This document shows, piece by piece, positions 15,110 to 23,298 of a stretch of 38,951 bases of DNA. This DNA comes from an uncultured Coriobacteriaceae bacterium. Lineage in GTDB: Bacteria; Actinomycetota; Coriobacteriia; Coriobacteriales; Atopobiaceae. Position numbers and translations under genes: made by a program. The stretch lies in the NCBI GenBank assembly GCA_902766835.1, contig CACXFC010000089.1:1-38951 (forward strand). The letters are read 5' to 3'. The notes beneath the pieces are model-generated. The model did not search any database. It saw nothing but the letters and a program-made list of their open reading frames with translations, and was not told the origin of the DNA. Position 1 is the first letter of the stretch, and each line of letters starts with the position of its first letter.

Positions 15110-16801
15110 ATGAACACAACGACGCAAAGGGCGGGAAGCGCTTTGCGCTGCGCCGCAACCTGCCTTGCCGTACTTGCCGGGGTCCTCTCTGTGCTCATAT
15201 TGCGCAGCGGCAGGGCACTGGCGGCGGAAGCGACCATCACCATAGAGCAACAGGACAACCTAGACGCAACCTATGACGCATACTGCCTGTTTTTGGCGGA
15301 TATAGACGAGAACGACGTAGCCACGCATGTGACCTGGGCCTCCGATGACGCACGCGAGGCGGTGCTCGGCTTCCTCTCGACAACCGGCTACGACGACTGG
15401 CTTGCGCAGGAGCATGCGGGCACCGCAAAGCGTGGCCTGGCGCAACATGCCGCAGAGTATCTCGCGGCACAGATTGGCACCTCCAGCAGCTCAAAGATGG
15501 ATGCGACCGAACAGGTGGCACCCGATGGCTCGTCGTTTGCGAGCAGGCTTGCGCGCCACATTGCCGCCTCATCGCTGCAGCCGCAGAAGGCAGCGCAGGG
15601 AGAGCCGTTCTGTGCCGCAGAGGGGTACTGGCTGTTCGTCACAAGCCCTTCCGCCATGGGGCAAGATGTCGATGCCGGAACCGCGCCGATCTGGGTGCCG
15701 CTGGGCGGCTCGGCAAGCCGGATCGTGGAGAAGACCTCCGTGCCCTCCGTCGACAAGCAGGTTTGGGACGAGTCGCTCGACGCGTGGGGCACCGTGGCCG
15801 ACGCGCACGTGGGACAGGCGGTCATCTATCGCCTGGTGGGCACGCTTCCCCAGAGCTTCGCAAGCTACGACACCTACCATTACGCCTTCCGCGATCACCT
15901 TTCCGAGGGACTCGAGCTCGCAGTGCCAGCAGGCTCCACGCTTGCCGACAGCCTGCAGGTGACCATAGACGACACGCCGGTGGCCATAGACGGCACGTCC
16001 CTCTCGGCAAGCCTCGAGGCAAACACGCTCTTTGTCGAGTTCAGCGACCTGAAGAGCGAGCGTTGGGCGAACTATCGCATCGGCCCGCAAAGCAGAATAT
16101 GCGTTACCTATCGGGCGCGACTCACGGATAAGGCTGTCGTAGGGTCTCGCGGCAACCCGAATGACGTCGTCCTCATCTACACCAACGATCCCGTGAGCAG
16201 AGGCGAGGGCAAAAGCGAGCCACGACGCAACAAGCTCTTCACCTATGCCCTGCGGCTCAGAAAGCTTGCGCAAGACGGACGCTCGTCGCTTTCAGGCGCG
16301 GAGTTTGTCGTACGGCGCACGGGCGACCGGCAGGATGACCAAGCCCTCTTTGTCCAAAAGGACGGCACCCTGGGAAAGGAGCCCCATGCCTTTGTGACCA
16401 ACGGTGAGGGCATCATCGCGCTCAGTGGCCTCGATGCCGGAACGTATGCCATAGCCGAGACCAAGGCGCCAGAGGGATATGCGCAGCTCACCCACGAGAT
16501 AGTAGTGTCCATTGCATCCGAGCTTGACGACCAGGAGCTTGCCCTCGCAAACCTCAAGGCATCAGTCGACGCGGGCGATGCGCAGGTGGAGCACATCGAT
16601 GCCGAGGCAGGGCTGGTGACCCTCGCCGTCACCAACAGGGCGCTTCCGCCCGGACAGACAGACGCGCGTCGCCTTGCCCAGACAGGCGTTGGTCCTGTGG
16701 GCAGCACCCTGCTGCTCGCCGGCATGGGGACCTTGGGCATCTCGCGCCTCACCCGCGCGCACACATCGCAAAGCCGTCGGCATCGCCGACGTACCGCATA
16801 G
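15110..16801 (+). CDS. Isopeptide-forming fimbrial subunit with LAQTG sorting signal (pilin 1)
   Basis: A secreted, sortase-anchored pilin of the FimA/SpaA type. It has a signal peptide (residues 1-38, ending ALA-AEA), then an N-terminal pilin domain beginning with ATYDAYCLF. The isopeptide D2-type domain starts SVPSVDKQVWDE, and the Lys of VDK would cross-link to the Asn in NPNDVVLIYTNDP. A Cna-B domain carries the E-box ETKAPEGY. The C terminus is LAQTG, a hydrophobic stretch and an Arg/His-rich tail. Pro is replaced by Ala in the expected LPXTG. I chose the ATG at 15110 because GGAGGGA precedes it. It is the first gene of a five-gene operon and a paralogue of the next. No YPKN-type pilin motif is visible. 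Confidence 0.88.
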   Translation: MNTTTQRAGSALRCAATCLAVLAGVLSVLILRSGRALAAEATITIEQQDNLDATYDAYCLFLADIDENDVATHVTWASDDAREAVLGFLSTTGYDDWLAQEHAGTAKRGLAQHAAEYLAAQIGTSSSSKMDATEQVAPDGSSFASRLARHIAASSLQPQKAAQGEPFCAAEGYWLFVTSPSAMGQDVDAGTAPIWVPLGGSASRIVEKTSVPSVDKQVWDESLDAWGTVADAHVGQAVIYRLVGTLPQSFASYDTYHYAFRDHLSEGLELAVPAGSTLADSLQVTIDDTPVAIDGTSLSASLEANTLFVEFSDLKSERWANYRIGPQSRICVTYRARLTDKAVVGSRGNPNDVVLIYTNDPVSRGEGKSEPRRNKLFTYALRLRKLAQDGRSSLSGAEFVVRRTGDRQDDQALFVQKDGTLGKEPHAFVTNGEGIIALSGLDAGTYAIAETKAPEGYAQLTHEIVVSIASELDDQELALANLKASVDAGDAQVEHIDAEAGLVTLAVTNRALPPGQTDARRLAQTGVGPVGSTLLLAGMGTLGISRLTRAHTSQSRRHRRRTA

Positions 16802-16825
16802 CAAACCCCATCGATTGGAGTGGAC

Positions 16826-18496
16826 ATGTCTATCAAGAGTGTATCGAGGCCTTCCTATGCCGTGCGTGCAGGACTTGGACTGCTGCTCGCCCTTGGGATA
16901 GGCCTTCCGGGCACAACCGCCTACGCCGCCGAGGCGAGCGTCACCATCACGCAGCGCAACAACGAGCAGGCAACCTATGACGCCTACCAGATCTTCGCAG
17001 CCGACATCAGCGAAGACGACCAGGCAACGCACGTGGCGTGGGCCTCGCCCGACATGCAACGGACGGTTCTTGCCTTCCTCGATTCACACGGATACACGCA
17101 GTGGCTTGCCGACAACCACCCTGGCGGCGATCAGCGCGACCGACCCCAGAACGCCGCGGAATACCTTGCCCAGCAGATAGCGTCCTCGCGTACCGACGAA
17201 GGTGCCAACACCACGCCCCGCACGACCGCAGGCAGCAGCTTCGCAAACGAGCTCGCCCAATTCCTCGCAAGCAACTCCGCCAACAAACAGACCGCTCTCT
17301 CGGGAGAGCCGTTCAAGGGTGCAGAGGGCTATTGGCTCTTCGTCACCACCGATGCCACGACGCAAGACTACAACGAGGCAGGAAGTGCCCCCATCTACCT
17401 TGCGCTGGGAGGATCGGTCTCGACCGTCTACGAGAAGTCCTCCGTCCCCACCATCGACAAGGAGGTGCTCGAGGACTCAACCGACACGTGGGGCAAGGTG
17501 GCCGACGCAAACGTTCTGCAGGCCCTCTCCTACCGGCTCACCGGAACGCTCCCAACCAACTACGGCGCCTTCGCCCACTATCACTACAAGTTCACCGACA
17601 CGCTGAGCGATGGCCTCGACCTCGCAGTTCCCGAAGGCACCGACCTTGCCTCATCGCTTGTCGTGCGCATCGGAGAGCGCCAGGCGCCCATAGACGGAGA
17701 AAACCTGAAGGCCACGTACGCAAATCGCGTGCTCACCATAGAGTTTTCCGATCTCAAGTCACCGTGCTGGGAGAAGTACGGCATTACCAAGGACACCGTC
17801 ATAAGCGTCACCTACCAGGCGCATCTCAACGCTTCCTGCCGCCTTGGCGCACCGGGCAACCCCAACGACGTGTGGCTAACCTACACCGATGACCCCGTCA
17901 GCGAGGGAGACGGACGCACGCGCGAGGTCCCCGTCAAGGTGTTCGCCTACAAGCTGCGCCTCACCAAGACCGACGGACAGACTCTTGAGCCCCTGGCCGG
18001 CGCAGTCTTCTCCATTCAGGTGGCAGAGAGCAACGCCGACGCAACGTCACGGGGCATGTATGTCCAGGCCGACGGATCGCTGGCCAATGAAGCCCACCGC
18101 TTCGAAACCAATGATGACGGCCTCATCGAGGTGCAGGGTCTTGACGAGGGCACCTATCGCATCTGCGAGCTTGCCTCGCCAGATGGCTACACCGCCTCTG
18201 GTGACGCCATAGACCTTGTCATCACATCCACGCTTGACGGCACCGGGCGCACGTTGACGGCACTCCAGGCCTCGGTGGATGTCCCCGACGGCCAGCAGGG
18301 GCTCTTGGCAGACGTGTCGGAAGTGGACGGCAATGCGGGAACCGTGCTGCTCAACGTCAGCAACGACCGCCTGCTCACGCTGCCCCTAACGGGACAGGCA
18401 GGCCTTCCCCTCGGTGGCCTTGTGGCGCTTGCCATGGTGGGTGGCTCGTCCTTCGGCCTCTGGCAGCATCGCTCGTCGCGCACGAAGCTCTCCTGA
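16826..18496 (+). CDS. Isopeptide-forming fimbrial major-subunit-like protein with LPLTG sorting signal (pilin 2)
   Basis: A paralogue of the upstream gene with the same domain order: signal peptide (ending AYA-AEA), pilin N domain (ATYDAYQIF), isopeptide D2 domain (SVPTIDKEVLED with NPNDVWLTYTDDP), Cna-B domain (LRLTKTD with E-box CELASPDGY), then LPLTG, a hydrophobic segment and a basic tail (HRSSRTKLS). At 556 aa it is almost equal in length to pilin 1. I chose the ATG at 16826, five bases after GGAG; a GTG at 16820 would overlap that site. One of these two is presumably the pilus shaft, but which one cannot be decided from sequence because neither shows a canonical pilin motif. Cross-linking residues are inferred by family analogy. 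Confidence 0.88.
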   Translation: MSIKSVSRPSYAVRAGLGLLLALGIGLPGTTAYAAEASVTITQRNNEQATYDAYQIFAADISEDDQATHVAWASPDMQRTVLAFLDSHGYTQWLADNHPGGDQRDRPQNAAEYLAQQIASSRTDEGANTTPRTTAGSSFANELAQFLASNSANKQTALSGEPFKGAEGYWLFVTTDATTQDYNEAGSAPIYLALGGSVSTVYEKSSVPTIDKEVLEDSTDTWGKVADANVLQALSYRLTGTLPTNYGAFAHYHYKFTDTLSDGLDLAVPEGTDLASSLVVRIGERQAPIDGENLKATYANRVLTIEFSDLKSPCWEKYGITKDTVISVTYQAHLNASCRLGAPGNPNDVWLTYTDDPVSEGDGRTREVPVKVFAYKLRLTKTDGQTLEPLAGAVFSIQVAESNADATSRGMYVQADGSLANEAHRFETNDDGLIEVQGLDEGTYRICELASPDGYTASGDAIDLVITSTLDGTGRTLTALQASVDVPDGQQGLLADVSEVDGNAGTVLLNVSNDRLLTLPLTGQAGLPLGGLVALAMVGGSSFGLWQHRSSRTKLS

Positions 18497-18528
18497 ACCC
18501 AGTAGTCCTCCAAGAGAAGGGAACGCCC

Positions 18529-20895
18529 ATGCTCGCAAAGCCTCACAAGCTACCGCTACCAATCATGCACGTGCTGTTATTCGTTGTGACGGCCCTTGGG
18601 CTGCTCTTGGCGCAGCCCGCCACCGCGCGGGCGTCCTGGGGCTCGCTCACCATGCGCTACAACGCGGATGGGACCATTTCGGGAACCTGCCATGTGGTCA
18701 TTAACGCGTCGTACGAGTCGAACGGCGCAACGGGAGACCGCGCGTCTCAGTTCTACGTGACCTTTCCTGACGGGCAGGTCGTCATCGGCTACTGCGGCAA
18801 TTCCTACTTTTCCGAACCCGATCACGGCAATCATGCCCAACCGGGCGAAGACGACTACGCCTTCACCGCCACGAGCAATGGCAATGGGTCGTACAACGTC
18901 ACCATCCACAGCGAGAACTCCCGCTATGTGAACAACTTCAACAACTACAAGGCCACCATCGAGCAGTGCCCGGGCCTGTTCTCGCGCACGCGACAGCGCG
19001 TCTATGTACCCTGGTGGATACCCCGCGAGGGTGACGTGGAGCTGATGAAGGTCTCCGAGAACCCCGAGCTGACCGACGGAAACGACGCCTACTCGTTCGA
19101 AGGGGCCATATACACCGTGCGCAACGACGATGCCACGCTCTCCTCGCTTGACGCCTACCTGTACGTGGACAAAACCGGCCTGGGAACGCTCCGCAAATGG
19201 ACCGACGGGACAAGCCCGAACCCCAATGACCCGCGCATCAAGATTCCCACCGGCTCATACGTGATCTGGGAGCATGCCGCGCCAAAGGGCTACCAGCTCG
19301 ATGCCACGCAGTATCGCGTGTCGGTCAGCGAGGGCCAGGTGGCAAAGATAACCGTGAAGGAGAAGCCAACGGGCGGCACGCTCGAGCTGCTCAAAGTGTC
19401 GGCCAACGAGGCGTTGAGCTCGGACAACCCCTGCTATACGCTCGCAGGCGCTGAGTACCACGTGTATCGCGACGAGTCCTGCACCAACGATGTGGGCACA
19501 CTCACCTGCAAAGAAGATGGTTCCACAAACACCCTCACGCTGTCGACAGGCACCTATTACGTGAAGGAGACACGTGCCTCGAGGGGCTATGCGCTCGATC
19601 CCCAGGTATACGAGGCAAAGCTCGAAACGGGAAAGAAGACCGTCATCGAGGCCCACGAGATTCCCCAGTGCAACCCCGTGAGCGTCATGGTCCAGAAAGT
19701 TGACGCCGACCTTGCGGCCGCCACGCCTCAGGGCTGCGCGGAGCTTCAGGGAGCGCAGTTCCGCATCGACTTCTACGCCGGATACTACGACGAGACCGCC
19801 TCTCTGCCCGACAAACCCACGCGCAGCTGGACGCTCGAGACAAGTGCGCGCGGTCAGGCCGTCCTTGCCGACGCCTCGAAGGTCACAGGTGACGACTTCT
19901 ACTACAACACGTCCGGAACCCCCTCGCTGCCCCTGGGAACCGTTGCCATCACGGAAGTGAAGGCCCCGCTGGGCTATACCCTGCCGCAGGACGCCAGCAA
20001 GCTCTTCAAGATCACCCCTGATGGCACCGAAGAGACGCTCGCCTGCTATGTGGAGCCAGACCCAGGCAACCCCACCACCGCCGAGCAGGTTTGTCGCGGA
20101 GGCGTGCAGCTGCTCAAGCATGATGACCAGGGCAATCCCTTGGCCGGAGCAGCATTTAGCGTGGTCAGCACCTCACCAAATCCCGTTGTGGTCGACGGGA
20201 CCACCTTCGAGAAGGGCGACGTGTGCCTGACGCTGCGCAGTGGCGATGATGGCATTGCCAGCTGCCCCGCAACGACCCTGCCCTATGGCACCTACGAGAT
20301 ATGGGAGTCTCGCGCGCCGCGCGGGCACACCATCAACGCCGACTGGAAGGAGTCCTTCTCCATTGAGCAAGACGGCCAGATGGTCGACCTCACCTCACGG
20401 CCGTGCATAAATCCCACCACGACGGTTTCGGTGGTGCTCGAGGCGATGAAGGAGTTCGACGGCGCGTCGCAGGGCCGCTCGATCCAGGAAGGCCAGTTCA
20501 CATTCCTGCTGAAGGATGCGGAGGGCAACGTCCTGCAGACCAAGACCAACGACGCGGCGGGGATGGCAAGCTTTGACGCCCTCACCTTCAACTTCGATGA
20601 CCTGGGCACGCATGAGTACACCATTGTCGAGGAGGCTGGCTCCGACGAGGAGATTGTCTACGACGAGCATGTGGAGCAGGTGACCGTCGAGGTCATCGCC
20701 TCCGACGAGTGGACCCTCGACGCCGTGGTGAAGACCGATGATGACGGCATCGTCTTCCACAACGCCACGGTTCCCGCCATTGGCTTGCCGCTCACCGGCG
20801 AGGACGGGGCCAAGGGCGTTGCGGCCAGCACGACACTGGCAATGCTGGCCGGCACCACTGCGGGCTCTCGCTTCCTGGGAAGGAGAAGGCGTTGA
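18529..20895 (+). CDS. Large multidomain LPLTG surface protein: SpaA/Cna-B repeats plus pilin isopeptide linkage domain (probable tip or minor pilin)
   Basis: A 788-aa secreted protein with a signal peptide (about 1-36), then an unassigned domain (about 37-165) rich in Asn, Gly, Tyr and Ser. Four prealbumin-like SpaA/Cna-B domains follow (about 165-280, 283-375, 383-510, 525-625). Each has an N-terminal Lys (LMKVS, LLKVS, VQKVD, LLKHD) and an E-box (WEHAAPKGY, KETRASRGY, TEVKAPLGY, WESRAPRGH). Next comes a Spy0128/FctA-like pilin isopeptide linkage domain (about 630-755, with QFTFLLKD and HEYTIVEE). The C terminus is LPLTG, a hydrophobic segment and RRRR. The order suits a tip adhesin or minor subunit. 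The stop overlaps the sortase start by 3 bases. Confidence 0.88.
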   Translation: MLAKPHKLPLPIMHVLLFVVTALGLLLAQPATARASWGSLTMRYNADGTISGTCHVVINASYESNGATGDRASQFYVTFPDGQVVIGYCGNSYFSEPDHGNHAQPGEDDYAFTATSNGNGSYNVTIHSENSRYVNNFNNYKATIEQCPGLFSRTRQRVYVPWWIPREGDVELMKVSENPELTDGNDAYSFEGAIYTVRNDDATLSSLDAYLYVDKTGLGTLRKWTDGTSPNPNDPRIKIPTGSYVIWEHAAPKGYQLDATQYRVSVSEGQVAKITVKEKPTGGTLELLKVSANEALSSDNPCYTLAGAEYHVYRDESCTNDVGTLTCKEDGSTNTLTLSTGTYYVKETRASRGYALDPQVYEAKLETGKKTVIEAHEIPQCNPVSVMVQKVDADLAAATPQGCAELQGAQFRIDFYAGYYDETASLPDKPTRSWTLETSARGQAVLADASKVTGDDFYYNTSGTPSLPLGTVAITEVKAPLGYTLPQDASKLFKITPDGTEETLACYVEPDPGNPTTAEQVCRGGVQLLKHDDQGNPLAGAAFSVVSTSPNPVVVDGTTFEKGDVCLTLRSGDDGIASCPATTLPYGTYEIWESRAPRGHTINADWKESFSIEQDGQMVDLTSRPCINPTTTVSVVLEAMKEFDGASQGRSIQEGQFTFLLKDAEGNVLQTKTNDAAGMASFDALTFNFDDLGTHEYTIVEEAGSDEEIVYDEHVEQVTVEVIASDEWTLDAVVKTDDDGIVFHNATVPAIGLPLTGEDGAKGVAASTTLAMLAGTTAGSRFLGRRRR

Positions 20896-21854
20896 GGACG
20901 GCACGCCGGCGCCGCTCTGTGAGGCGTGGGAGGGGCAGGCGACATAGGTACGACCTGCTCCTCCTTGTCCTCTTTCTGGGATCGTTCGCCATCTGCCTCG
21001 TTCCCGTCATCGAGCTGGCGCGCACGGATGCCCAGGCGCGGCAGGCCGTTTCGAGCATGTCCTGCGCAGTCGACGCCACCTTTGACGAGTCGCGCATGGA
21101 TGCGCTGTCGCAGGCACAGCGCTACAACGAGGCACTCTGCGGCGCCGCGTACAACTCAGAAAGCCACCTCGGCGGTGGCAATGGCGGGAATGACGATGTG
21201 CTCCAGGTTGCCTCGCGAACTGAAGGAGAACCGCTTCTCCCCTATGACGAGCAGCTGAGGTGGCGTGACGGTGCGGGCATGTGCTGGCTCGAGATCCCGC
21301 GTCTTGAGCTGAAGGAGGTGGTGTACCACTCAACCAGCGACGAGGCGCTCTCTATGGGCGTTGGCCATGTGGAGTGGTCATCCCTGCCCATAGGCGGCCT
21401 CCCCAGCCACTGCGTATTGGCCGCGCACTCTGGCATGCAGCAGGCGCTCATGTTCGACCAGCTCGACTTGCTGAAGGAGGGAGACACCTTCACCGTCCAT
21501 ACCCTCGGAGACGCCTACCAGTACCGCGTCTTTGCCGTCGAGACCGTGCTTCCCGACCAAGCGCAGGACCGCTGCGCCATCGTGCCCGGCGACGACCTCT
21601 GCACGCTCATGACCTGCACGCCCTACGGCATTAACACCCATAGGCTGCTCGTGCATGGGCGCCGCTGCGCCTTCGACGCAAGCCCTGCGCCGCAGAGGAT
21701 GACGCTTGAGCGCGCCGCCCACAACCGCCATATCTATCCGCTCGCCCTCCTCTGCGTGAGCAGCTGCATGCCCCTTGGGGCACGCGTCGCATCGGCGGTG
21801 CTGAGGCGCATCCGCAGCCGAAGGGTAAGCCACAAGACCTGGAGGGACTACTGA
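20892..21854 (+). CDS. Class C (pilin-polymerising) sortase
   Basis: A membrane transpeptidase that joins pilin subunits through their C-terminal sorting signals. It has an N-terminal basic stretch and transmembrane segment (about 20-40), then the sortase core with catalytic H179 (LAAHSG), C242 (TLMTCTPYG) and R251 (NTHRLLVHG). A second, C-terminal hydrophobic segment (about 276-296) is followed by a basic tail. The two membrane anchors and the TCTPYGxNTHR motif mark class C. HSG replaces the more usual HRG, and no clear DPW-type lid was seen. The start is TTG at 20892, 7 bases after GGAG, and overlaps the upstream stop, indicating coupled translation. Confidence 0.9.
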   Translation: MRTARRRRSVRRGRGRRHRYDLLLLVLFLGSFAICLVPVIELARTDAQARQAVSSMSCAVDATFDESRMDALSQAQRYNEALCGAAYNSESHLGGGNGGNDDVLQVASRTEGEPLLPYDEQLRWRDGAGMCWLEIPRLELKEVVYHSTSDEALSMGVGHVEWSSLPIGGLPSHCVLAAHSGMQQALMFDQLDLLKEGDTFTVHTLGDAYQYRVFAVETVLPDQAQDRCAIVPGDDLCTLMTCTPYGINTHRLLVHGRRCAFDASPAPQRMTLERAAHNRHIYPLALLCVSSCMPLGARVASAVLRRIRSRRVSHKTWRDY

Positions 21855-22711
21855 TGCGTCACGGCAGCATCCGCCATCACACAAGCGATGTCTTCCTCAT
21901 GCTGGGCATTGTGCTCATTGGCTGTGGCTGCGGCGTCTACCTCAGGCATGCCCTGACATCCCATGCGTACGCGCGCCTTCGGGACCAGGCCTCAGCAGAG
22001 CAGAGCGCTGCACCATCAGTCTCCCAAGATGCGTCGGAAGAGCCAGCTTGCGGCAAGGATTGGGAGCTACTCAGAAGCCAGAGTGCCGATGTGGCTGCAT
22101 GGCTGAGCGTCGAGGGCACCTCCATTGACCTTCCCGTCATGCGCACATCCCTCACCGATGAGGACTTCTACCTGAGCCATGACTTTTGGGGCAGCCCATC
22201 ACTTGAGGGCGTACCGTTTCTGGACGTGCGCTGCCAGCCGAACGATGTGCATCGGCTGGTATACGGGCACCACCTGAGCATGGGCGGGCAGTTCAGCGAG
22301 CTTCAGAAGGCATACCGGCAAGCGGCCTTCGATGAGATTGGGCCCTGTCATTGGTCCACGCCGGCAAACGGAGAGGAGGTGTTTGCTCCCCTCTGCGCCC
22401 AGACGGCAGACGCCTGGGCCCAAGGTATTCAGCGGTTCTCGTTTGGCGGGCAAGACGACCTGCGCGGATGGCTGGGGTCCATCGCCAACGCCTCGTCAGC
22501 ACGCGCGACGCGCTGGAAGGCACTCGCCGCGTCAGCCACATCTGCCATAACCCTGGTCACCTGCACGTCCGATGGCTCGGGAGGGGCAGAACGCACGCTC
22601 GTAACCTTTGTCGCAACAAGCGCTGCGCCATGCGCGCACACGGGTACAGATGCCATACAGACCGTCAATGCGCAAAGAGCTGGTCCAGAAGGCCCTGCCG
22701 CTGGAGCTTGA
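21854..22711 (+). CDS. Class B sortase
   Basis: A membrane-anchored transpeptidase. It has an N-terminal transmembrane segment (about 12-31), then the class B signature WLSVEGTSIDLPVMR, DEDFYLSHDFWG and GVPFLDVRC. The catalytic residues are H139 (VYGHHLSMG), C237 (TLVTCTSDG) and R247 (ERTLVTFV). Length is 285 aa. It starts one base inside the class C sortase stop (TGATG) after GGAGGG. Class B enzymes usually anchor special substrates or attach pili to the wall, so here it could anchor the finished pilus or process the LAQTG pilin; that is inference. Its last 47 bases overlap the convergent Nudix gene, and the C-terminal tail after the core is unconserved. Confidence 0.88.
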   Translation: MRHGSIRHHTSDVFLMLGIVLIGCGCGVYLRHALTSHAYARLRDQASAEQSAAPSVSQDASEEPACGKDWELLRSQSADVAAWLSVEGTSIDLPVMRTSLTDEDFYLSHDFWGSPSLEGVPFLDVRCQPNDVHRLVYGHHLSMGGQFSELQKAYRQAAFDEIGPCHWSTPANGEEVFAPLCAQTADAWAQGIQRFSFGGQDDLRGWLGSIANASSARATRWKALAASATSAITLVTCTSDGSGGAERTLVTFVATSAAPCAHTGTDAIQTVNAQRAGPEGPAAGA

Positions 22712-23216
22712 CCCACGCCACATAGAGCTCGGGATGTATGGGTGCACCCTCGTCAATCAGGCGCTCGACCTCTGTGCGCTCAAGCAGCACCAGCTCAACC
22801 TGCTCGCCACGATCCAATGCACGGTCTTCCACCGTGGCATCGCAGCGTGCCGCAAAGAGGTGACAGCATTCGTCGGTAGAGCCGGATGACGTGAAGGTCG
22901 TGCCTAGGGAGAAGAGCTCGCGGGCACACAGCCCCGTCTCCTCGCGCAGCTCACGTACGGCTGCATCACAAGGGTCCTCGCCCACCTCTATGACGCCTCC
23001 CGGGAGCTCCCACATGTAGGTCTCGACCGCATAGCGATACTGGCGCACGCAGGCAAGGCGTCCCTCGACAAAGGCCGCGCAGCAGGCGAACGGCTTCATG
23101 CGCGCAACCGTATAGGGCGCCGGACCGTAAGGGGTCGCAAGCTCCGCCTGCTCAATCGCGAACCTGCCAATGCGCGTGGTGTTCAGCACCTGGTAGGGAT
23201 ATGGCTTCAATGGCAT
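22665..23216 (-). CDS. Nudix hydrolase, ADP-ribose pyrophosphatase-like
   Basis: Hydrolyses a nucleoside diphosphate linked to another moiety, most likely ADP-ribose. A complete Nudix box is visible at about residues 72-95: GGVIEVGEDPCDAAVRELRE followed by ETGL. It is preceded by VRQYRYAVETYMWELPGG, the arrangement seen in NudF-type enzymes. Length is 183 aa. I chose the ATG at 23216, seven bases after AGGTG; a GTG at 23231 is an alternative. The gene follows ackA on the same strand but is separated by a strong terminator. Its 3' end overlaps the sortase B gene on the opposite strand by 47 bp. Confidence 0.88.
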   Translation of the reverse strand: MPLKPYPYQVLNTTRIGRFAIEQAELATPYGPAPYTVARMKPFACCAAFVEGRLACVRQYRYAVETYMWELPGGVIEVGEDPCDAAVRELREETGLCARELFSLGTTFTSSGSTDECCHLFAARCDATVEDRALDRGEQVELVLLERTEVERLIDEGAPIHPELYVAWVKLQRQGLLDQLFAH

Positions 23217-23229
23217 GTCAGGGCACCTC

Positions 23230-23271
23230 ACAAAAGTGCGCCCCGGGGGCCAAGTACCTTCCGGGGCGCAC
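23230..23271 (-). terminator. Terminator after ackA
   Basis: An 11-bp GC-rich stem (23236-23246 with 23261-23271, GTGCGCCCCGG type) is followed on the minus strand by TTTTG. It lies 28 bp past the ackA stop and immediately ahead of the Nudix ribosome-binding site. Confidence 0.85.
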
Positions 23272-23298
23272 CAGCATCAAACGAACGTGTGAACAGCT

